Shown here in pieces: positions 33,605 through 38,630 of a stretch of 38,630 bases of DNA. A model generated the notes under the pieces. It saw nothing but the letters and a program-made list of their open reading frames with translations, made no database searches and had not been told where the DNA came from. This stretch comes from Streptomyces sp. TRM64462 (GTDB lineage: Bacteria; Actinomycetota; Actinomycetes; Streptomycetales; Streptomycetaceae). Made by a program: the position numbers and the translations under genes. The stretch lies in assembly GCF_013362995.1 (NCBI RefSeq), contig NZ_JABWDV010000459.1, positions 20,125 through 58,754 of the forward strand. The letters are read 5' to 3'. How positions within the stretch are numbered: the stretch's first letter is position 1; each line of letters begins with the position of its first letter.

Positions 33605-34936
33605 TCAGGCGCCCTTTCCGGCGGGTTCAAGGATCGCCACGCACTCCACATGATGCGTCATCGGGAACAGGTCGAACGCCCGCAGCGTCCGGGGCTTGTA
33701 GCCCGCCTCGCGGAAGTAGGCGAGGTCGCGGGCGAGGGCTGCCGGGTCGCAGGCCACGTAGGCGATGCGGCGGGGGGTCAAGGCGGCCAGGTGGTGGACC
33801 GTCTGCTTGCCGGCGCCGGCGCGGGGCGGGTCCAGGACGACGAGGTCGGCCTCCGTGATGCCCGTGCGGGGCAGGACCTGTTCGACCTTGCCCTGTTCGA
33901 TGCGCACGCGGTCGAAGCCGGCCAGGTTGTGGCGGGCGTCCTCCACCGCGCGCTTGCCCGACTCGATGCCCAGGACCGCGCCCTTCTCGCCGACCCGGTC
34001 GGCCAGGGCGCCCGCGAACAGGCCCGCGCCGCAGTAGAGGTCCAGGGCCGTGTCGCCCTTGCGCGGGAGGAGGCCCTGCATGACCGCGCGGACCAGGGTG
34101 TCGGCGGCCTTCGGGTGGACCTGCCAGAAGCCGCCGTTGCCCACGCGGTACGTGCGGTCGTCGGCGCGCTCGCGGACGAACGGACGGCCGTGGACGCGGT
34201 GGACGCCGCCGTCCTTCTCCTCGACGCGGAGCACCGAGACCGGCTTGTCCAGTTCGACGAGGGGCAGGCGCGCGCCCGGGCGGGGCGTCAGGATGACCTG
34301 GCGGTCCTGGGAGCCTGTCGCCGCGATGGCCTCGATCGATGCCATGCCGGGCCAGGTGCGCTTCTCCACGCCCAGTTCCGTCACGCCCTCCGCCGCGATC
34401 ATGCAGTGGTCGATGGGCTCCACCTCGTGCGAGCGGTGGCGGCGCAGGCCGGCGCGGCCCGACGCGTCGACCGCGTACTGGACCCGGGTGCGCCACTGCG
34501 GGACCTCGCCCGCCGGGAGCTTGTCGCCCTCCGCCGGGACGACCGTGCCGTCCCAGCCGGCCTCCTCGGGCGTCAGGCCCGCCAGGCGGTGCAGCTGCTC
34601 CGCGATGACCTCGCCCTTCAGGCGGCGCTGGGCGCCCGGCTTCGCGTGCTGCCAGTCGCAGCCGCCGCAGCGGCCCGGGCCCGCGTACGGGCAGGGTGCC
34701 TCGATCCGGTCCTTGGACGCGTCCAGGATCTTCACCGCGTCCGCGCGGAGGTAGCGGGACGTCTCCTCGCCCTCCGTGACCCGGGCGATCACCCGCTCGC
34801 CCGGCAGTGCGTGGCGGACGAACAGCACGCGGCCCGCCTCCGTGCGTGCGATGCAGTGGCCGCCGTGTGCGACGGGGCCGACCTCGACCTCGTACTCCTG
34901 CCCGGCCAGCGAGGACTCGGGGGCGTTCTTCGGCAT
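33605..34936 (-). CDS. TrmA/RlmD-family 23S rRNA or tRNA (uracil-C5) methyltransferase
   Basis: A 443-residue SAM-dependent RNA methyltransferase. The N-terminal TRAM-like domain (about 10-70) has GHCIARTEAGRVLFV. Fe-S ligands are C82, C90 and C93 (CPYAGPGRCGGC). The SAM pocket is LDLYCGAGLFAG, then VVLDPPRAG and the nucleophile region VACDPAALARDL. The C-terminus is DLFPMTHHVECVAILEPAGKGA. It methylates C5 of a uridine in rRNA or tRNA; which one cannot be told by eye. The last 22 codons are duplicated at the left end of the island (5873-5941), showing that this 3' end was probably supplied by the incoming element. The frame is intact, so integration did not destroy the gene. The start is ATG 34934-34936, with GGAG about 11 bases upstream. 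Confidence 0.9.
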   Translation of the reverse strand: MPKNAPESSLAGQEYEVEVGPVAHGGHCIARTEAGRVLFVRHALPGERVIARVTEGEETSRYLRADAVKILDASKDRIEAPCPYAGPGRCGGCDWQHAKPGAQRRLKGEVIAEQLHRLAGLTPEEAGWDGTVVPAEGDKLPAGEVPQWRTRVQYAVDASGRAGLRRHRSHEVEPIDHCMIAAEGVTELGVEKRTWPGMASIEAIAATGSQDRQVILTPRPGARLPLVELDKPVSVLRVEEKDGGVHRVHGRPFVRERADDRTYRVGNGGFWQVHPKAADTLVRAVMQGLLPRKGDTALDLYCGAGLFAGALADRVGEKGAVLGIESGKRAVEDARHNLAGFDRVRIEQGKVEQVLPRTGITEADLVVLDPPRAGAGKQTVHHLAALTPRRIAYVACDPAALARDLAYFREAGYKPRTLRAFDLFPMTHHVECVAILEPAGKGA

Positions 34937-35013
34937 GGCGGGACAGCTCCAGAGGGGGAAGGGGTTCTCGCGCCGGTTGGGCGACCAGCCCACCAGTGTA
35001 CGTCGCGGCCGCG

Positions 35014-37068
35014 TCACTCCTCGCCGCTCGGCCCCGGCGCCTTCGGGCCCTGCTCCACCAGGCCGCGGCGCACCGCGCCGGGGGCGTTCCAGTCCTGGTG
35101 CTTCTTCGCGCGCTGCCTGGCCAGTTCGGAGGAGCGGAGCTGGTACGGGACGGAGGTGACCATGACGCCGGGGGTGAACAGCAGGCGGCCCTTGAGGCGC
35201 AGGGCGCTCTGGTTGTGCAGCAGGTGCTCGTACCAGTGGCCCACCACGTACTCGGGGATGATCACGCTCACCACGTCGCGCGGGCTCTCGCGGCGCAGGT
35301 TCTTGACGTACTCGACGACGGGGCGGGTGATCTCCCGGTACGGCGAGTCGAGGATCTTCAGCGGGACGTTGATGCCGCGGCGGTCCCACTCGGCCTGCAG
35401 GGCCTTGGTCTCGTCGGGGTCGACGTTGATGCTGAGGGCCTCCAGCCGGTCGGAGCGCATCAGCTTGGCGTACGCGACCGCGCGCAGCGTCGGGCGGTGG
35501 ATCTTCGACACCAGGACGATGGAGTGGACGCGGGACGGGCGGAGGCTGTCGTCGCTCGGGCCCTCGGGCGCGGCCAGCTCGTCCGAGACCCGGTCGTAGT
35601 GCTTACGGATCGCGGTCATCGTCACGTAGAAGATCGCCATGCCGACCAGCGACACCCACGCGCCGTGCTCGAACTTGGTCACGAGGACCACGATCAGCAC
35701 GAGGCCGGTGAAGAAGGCGCCGAAGGTGTTGATCGCGCGGGAGCGGATCATGCGGCGGCGCGCCGCCGGGTTGGTCTCGGTGCGCAGATGGCGGTTCCAG
35801 TGCCGGACCATGCCGGTCTGGCTGAGCGTGAACGAGACGAAGACGCCGACGATGTAGAGCTGGATGAGGCGGGACGAGTCGGCGCCGTACACGTAGACGA
35901 GCACCGCGGCGGCGCCGGCGAGGAGCACGATGCCGTTGGAGAAGGCGAGCCGGTCGCCGCGCGTGTGCAGCTGGCGGGGCAGGTAGCGGTCCTGGGCGAG
36001 GATCGAGCCGAGCAGCGGGAAGCCGTTGTACGCCGTGTTGGCGGCGAGGAACAGGACGAGCGCGGTCGCGGCGGCGAGCAGGATGAACGGGATGCTGCCG
36101 TGGCCGAAGACGGCGGCCGCGACCTGCGAGATGACCGGCTCCTGCGTGTACTCCGGGCCGACCGGGGTGCCGTCGCGGAGCAGGTCGGTGGCCGGGTGCT
36201 CGGCCATCTTGACGTCCGTCGCCAGGGCGAGGCCGATGATGCCGCAGAACATGGTGACGGCGAAGCCGCCCATGAGTGCGAGGGTCGTCGCGGCGTTGCG
36301 GCTCTTCGGCTTGCGGAAGGCGGGGACGCCGTTGCTGATGGCCTCGACGCCGGTGAGCGCGGCGCAGCCGGACGAGAAGGCCCGCAGCAGGAGGAAGAAC
36401 AACGCGAAGCCCGCCAGGCCCTGGTGTTCCGCCTTGATCTCCAGGTCGGCCGTCGGGGCCTGCATGGTGTCGCCCAGCACGAGGCCGCGGAAGGCGCCCC
36501 AGGCGATGAGGGCGAAGACGCCGGAGACGAAGACGTACGTCGGGATGGCGAAGAGCCGGCCGGACTCCTTCACCCCGCGCAGGTTCATCAGGGTCAGCAG
36601 CACGATGATGACGACGGCGGACGCCGTCTTGTGCTCGACGACGAACGGGATGGCGGAGCCCAGGTTCTCGACGCCGGACGAGATGGACACGGCGACGGTC
36701 AGGACGTAGTCGACGAGGAGCGCGCTCGCGACGCCGAGGCCGGCCTTCGGTCCGAGGTTGGTGTTGGCCACCTCGTAGTCGCCGCCGCCGCTGGGGTAGG
36801 CGTGCACGTTCTGCCGGTACGAGGCGACGACCGTGAACATGAGGATCACGACGGCCGCCGCGATCCAGGGGCTGAACGCGTAGGCCGACGCGCCCGCGAT
36901 GGAGAGGACCAGCAGGACTTCGCCCGGGGCGTACGCGACCGACGACAGCGGGTCGGAGGCGAAGACGGGGAGCGCGATGCGTTTCGGCAGCAGCGTCTCG
37001 CCCAGCCTGTCGCTCCGGAGGGCCCGGCCGATCAGGATGCGTTTGGGCACGTCGGTCAGTTTGGACAC
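35014..37068 (-). CDS. KimA-like APC-superfamily potassium transporter
   Basis: A 684-residue membrane protein with 12 or so helices in the first 450 residues and a cytoplasmic C-terminal domain. It begins MSKLTDVPKRILIGRALRSD, with ASDPLSSVAYAPGEVLLVL and YPSGGGDYEVANTNLG, closely resembling Bacillus KimA (YdaO), a proton-coupled high-affinity K+ importer. GTG 37066-37068 is the natural start. A longer open frame upstream overlaps the divergent trkA gene and is spurious. It is divergent from two TrkA/RCK proteins, so the locus is likely one potassium-uptake unit. In other bacteria KimA is controlled by c-di-AMP; no c-di-AMP riboswitch was recognised in the 204-bp divergent region. 77 bases separate it from the downstream methyltransferase gene. 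Confidence 0.85.
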   Translation of the reverse strand: MSKLTDVPKRILIGRALRSDRLGETLLPKRIALPVFASDPLSSVAYAPGEVLLVLSIAGASAYAFSPWIAAAVVILMFTVVASYRQNVHAYPSGGGDYEVANTNLGPKAGLGVASALLVDYVLTVAVSISSGVENLGSAIPFVVEHKTASAVVIIVLLTLMNLRGVKESGRLFAIPTYVFVSGVFALIAWGAFRGLVLGDTMQAPTADLEIKAEHQGLAGFALFFLLLRAFSSGCAALTGVEAISNGVPAFRKPKSRNAATTLALMGGFAVTMFCGIIGLALATDVKMAEHPATDLLRDGTPVGPEYTQEPVISQVAAAVFGHGSIPFILLAAATALVLFLAANTAYNGFPLLGSILAQDRYLPRQLHTRGDRLAFSNGIVLLAGAAAVLVYVYGADSSRLIQLYIVGVFVSFTLSQTGMVRHWNRHLRTETNPAARRRMIRSRAINTFGAFFTGLVLIVVLVTKFEHGAWVSLVGMAIFYVTMTAIRKHYDRVSDELAAPEGPSDDSLRPSRVHSIVLVSKIHRPTLRAVAYAKLMRSDRLEALSINVDPDETKALQAEWDRRGINVPLKILDSPYREITRPVVEYVKNLRRESPRDVVSVIIPEYVVGHWYEHLLHNQSALRLKGRLLFTPGVMVTSVPYQLRSSELARQRAKKHQDWNAPGAVRRGLVEQGPKAPGPSGEE

Positions 37069-37272
37069 GCAGGGGATCGTAAGCGTTCGAATCGCGCCAC
37101 GCCCACTCGCGGGCCGTCCTGACGCCGGTGAGGGCAACCGGAAGATCGGGGCATAAGCTCGACACGAGACCGTGCGGCATGCGGGCAGTGACCGCCCGCA
37201 GGGTGAGAGAGAAGAGTGAGCAGGGTGTTTTCGCACGTCAGCAGGGTGACCAGGAGTGCGGGGTAGGCGAAC
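37069..37272. promoter_or_regulatory. Divergent control region of the potassium locus
   Basis: This region holds promoters for the transporter (minus) and the TrkA pair (plus). A stem TGCGGGC / GCCCGCA with a 7-base loop lies at 37180-37200. It is not a recognisable riboswitch. Confidence 0.4.
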
Positions 37273-37941
37273 GTGCATATTGTGATCATGGGCTGCGGGC
37301 GTGTCGGCGCGGCGCTGGCCCAGACCCTGGAGCAGCAGGGACACACAGTCGCCGTCGTCGACCAGGACCCGACGGCCTTCCGCCGCCTGGGCTCCGGGTT
37401 CGGCGGTCGCCGGGTGACCGGTGTGGGCTTCGACCAGGACACCCTGCGCGAGGCGGGCATCGAGGAGGCAGGGGCGTTCGCCGCGGTCAGCAGCGGTGAC
37501 AATTCCAACATCATCGCGGCGCGTGTGGCGCGCGAGATGTTCGGCATCGAGAACGTCGCGGCCCGTATCTACGACCCCCGGCGCGCCGAGGTGTACCAGC
37601 GGCTGGGCATCCCGACGGTCGCCACGGTCCGCTGGACCGCCGACCAGATGCTGCGGCGGCTGCTGCCGTCCGGCGCGGAGCCGCTGTGGCGGGATCCGAG
37701 CGGCGGTGTGCAGCTCGCGGAGGTGTACGCGTCGCCGGCCTGGATCGGCCACAAGGTGAGCAGGATCCAGGAGGAGACGGGCGTACGGGTCGCCTTCCTC
37801 ACCCGGCTCGGTGAGGCCGTGCTGCCGACGTCGCAGACGGTGCTGCAGGAGGGCGATCTGGTGCACGTGATGATGCGGACGGACGAGGTCGAGAAGGTCG
37901 AGGCGGCGTTCGCCCACGGGCCCGAGGAAGGCGGTCACTGA
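37273..37941 (+). CDS. TrkA-family potassium uptake regulator (RCK_N plus RCK_C), first copy
   Basis: A 222-residue cytoplasmic regulatory subunit. The NAD/ATP-binding Rossmann start is VIMGCGRVGAALA (GxGxxG), with acidic D32 region VVDQDP after the second strand, then SSGDNSNIIAARVAREM typical of TrkA. The C-terminal RCK_C domain (about 140-210) includes IGHKVSRIQEETGVRVAFL and LQEGDLVHVMM. It gates K+ transport in response to nucleotide or c-di-AMP. GTG 37273 is the start; the ribosome site is weak. Its stop shares one base with the next ATG (TGATG), so the pair is coupled and probably forms a hetero-complex working with the divergent KimA-like transporter. Confidence 0.9.
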   Translation: MHIVIMGCGRVGAALAQTLEQQGHTVAVVDQDPTAFRRLGSGFGGRRVTGVGFDQDTLREAGIEEAGAFAAVSSGDNSNIIAARVAREMFGIENVAARIYDPRRAEVYQRLGIPTVATVRWTADQMLRRLLPSGAEPLWRDPSGGVQLAEVYASPAWIGHKVSRIQEETGVRVAFLTRLGEAVLPTSQTVLQEGDLVHVMMRTDEVEKVEAAFAHGPEEGGH

Positions 37942-38615
37942 TGCGGGTCGCGATCGCGGGTGCGGGTGCGGTGGGTCGTTCCATCGCGGGTGAGCTGCTG
38001 GAGAACGGGCACGAGGTGCTCCTGATCGACAAGGCGCCGACCGCCATCTCGGTGGAGCGGGTGCCGCAGGCGGAGTGGCTGCTGGCCGACGCCTGCGAGA
38101 TCACGTCCCTGGACGAGGCGGCGCTGCAGCGCTGCAACGTGGTCATCGCGGCGACGGGCGATGACAAGGTGAACCTGGTCGTGTCGCTGCTCGCGAAGAC
38201 CGAGTACGGGGTGCCCAGGGTCGTCGCCCGGGTCAACAACCCGAAGAACGAGTGGCTGTTCAACGAGGCGTGGGGCGTGGACGTCGCGGTGTCGACGCCG
38301 CGGCTGATGTCGGCGCTGGTGGAGGAGGCGGTGAGCGTCGGTGACCTGGTCCGGCTGCTGCGCTTCAGCCACGGCGACGCGAACCTGGTCGAGCTGACCC
38401 TGCCGCCGGAGTCGGCGCTCGCCGGTACGCCGGTGGGGGATGTGGCGTGGCCGGAGGACACGTCGCTGGTGACGATCATCCGTGGGTCGCGGGTGCTCAC
38501 GCCGAGCCCGGAGGAGACGCTGGAGGCGGGGGACGAGCTGCTGTTCGTCGCGGCCCAGGCGCGTGAGGAGCAGTTGGAGGACCTGCTGTCGGTACGGCGC
38601 GCGGACGCCGGCTGA
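37941..38615 (+). CDS. TrkA-family potassium uptake regulator (RCK_N plus RCK_C), second copy
   Basis: A 224-residue paralogue of the preceding gene. The Rossmann start is VAIAGAGAVGRSIA, with VLLIDKAP after strand two, then AATGDDKVNLVVSLLAKTEYG and VARVNNPKNEWLFNEAWGVD. The RCK_C domain spans about 145-215 (VELTLPPESALAGTPVGD, LEAGDELLFVAA). The stop is at 38613-38615. The shared-base overlap with the first trkA gene indicates translational coupling. Two non-identical RCK subunits beside one K+ transporter is the usual actinobacterial layout. Confidence 0.9.
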   Translation: MRVAIAGAGAVGRSIAGELLENGHEVLLIDKAPTAISVERVPQAEWLLADACEITSLDEAALQRCNVVIAATGDDKVNLVVSLLAKTEYGVPRVVARVNNPKNEWLFNEAWGVDVAVSTPRLMSALVEEAVSVGDLVRLLRFSHGDANLVELTLPPESALAGTPVGDVAWPEDTSLVTIIRGSRVLTPSPEETLEAGDELLFVAAQAREEQLEDLLSVRRADAG

Positions 38616-38630
38616 CGCGGGCGGGGCCCG

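Noticed and set aside
34807..37122. 771-codon plus-strand frame opposite the KimA-like gene
   Set aside because: It is extremely rich in Asp, Glu, Gly and Arg repeats with no motif, and is antisense to a well-supported transporter.
37069..37272. Possible c-di-AMP (ydaO-type) riboswitch before the KimA-like gene
   Set aside because: KimA genes in Bacillus have one, but its conserved core could not be found here; only a simple 7-bp stem is present.

Overview
High-GC actinobacterial DNA, almost certainly Streptomyces: strong third-position GC bias, GTG/TTG starts, ATGA/GTGA start-stop overlaps, and families typical of the genus (a Zur-like Fur protein, a LuxR-type response regulator pair, a BREX-2-type PglX, AICE-style xis/int). 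No tRNA, rRNA or CRISPR array was seen.

Layout. (1) 1-5796 is chromosome-like: the end of an unknown gene, a Zur-family regulator, a two-component system (response regulator and histidine kinase, minus strand) and a divergent ABC exporter (ATPase intact, FtsX-type permease frameshifted). (2) About 5.87-33.6 kb is a composite genomic island inserted at the 3' end of an RNA methyltransferase gene. The intact methyltransferase lies at the right edge (33605-34936, minus). A displaced copy of its last 22 codons sits at the left edge (5873-5941, minus), and a 19-bp direct repeat (6015-6033 and 33499-33517) lies just inside both ends. (3) 33605-38615 is core chromosome again: the methyltransferase, a KimA-like potassium transporter and two divergent TrkA-type regulatory subunits.

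The island is mostly anti-phage or genome-conflict machinery in various states of repair. From left to right it holds: an AbiEii-type nucleotidyltransferase remnant with an intact partner; an ABC-type ATPase plus TOPRIM-like DUF4276 pair; a decayed ISAs1 element; a solitary BREX PglX whose catalytic motif reads SEPPY instead of NPPY; a wrecked sacsin-like ATPase gene; an unknown coiled-coil protein; an excisionase/integrase pair with a nonsense codon early in the integrase; a catalytically depleted integrase-like protein; a five-gene pPIWI-RE cassette (double-HTH regulator, winged-helix-like protein, PD-(D/E)xK nuclease, DinG-type Fe-S helicase, pPIWI-RE Argonaute-like protein); a NucS/DUF5655-type nuclease-fold protein; a small two-helix membrane protein; and an HTH/coiled-coil protein ending in an Eco29kI-like GIY-YIG nuclease domain.

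The most notable unexplained structure is a pair of related stem-loops, each with a GCTATGTTG tag, in inverted orientation at 19333-19373 and 29482-29524. They bracket the pPIWI-RE cassette exactly and may be the ends of a mobile unit. The best candidates for something undescribed are this bracketed cassette, the HTH/coiled-coil/GIY-YIG protein, and the orphan PglX with an altered active site. All family calls are by eye from motifs; no database search was run.
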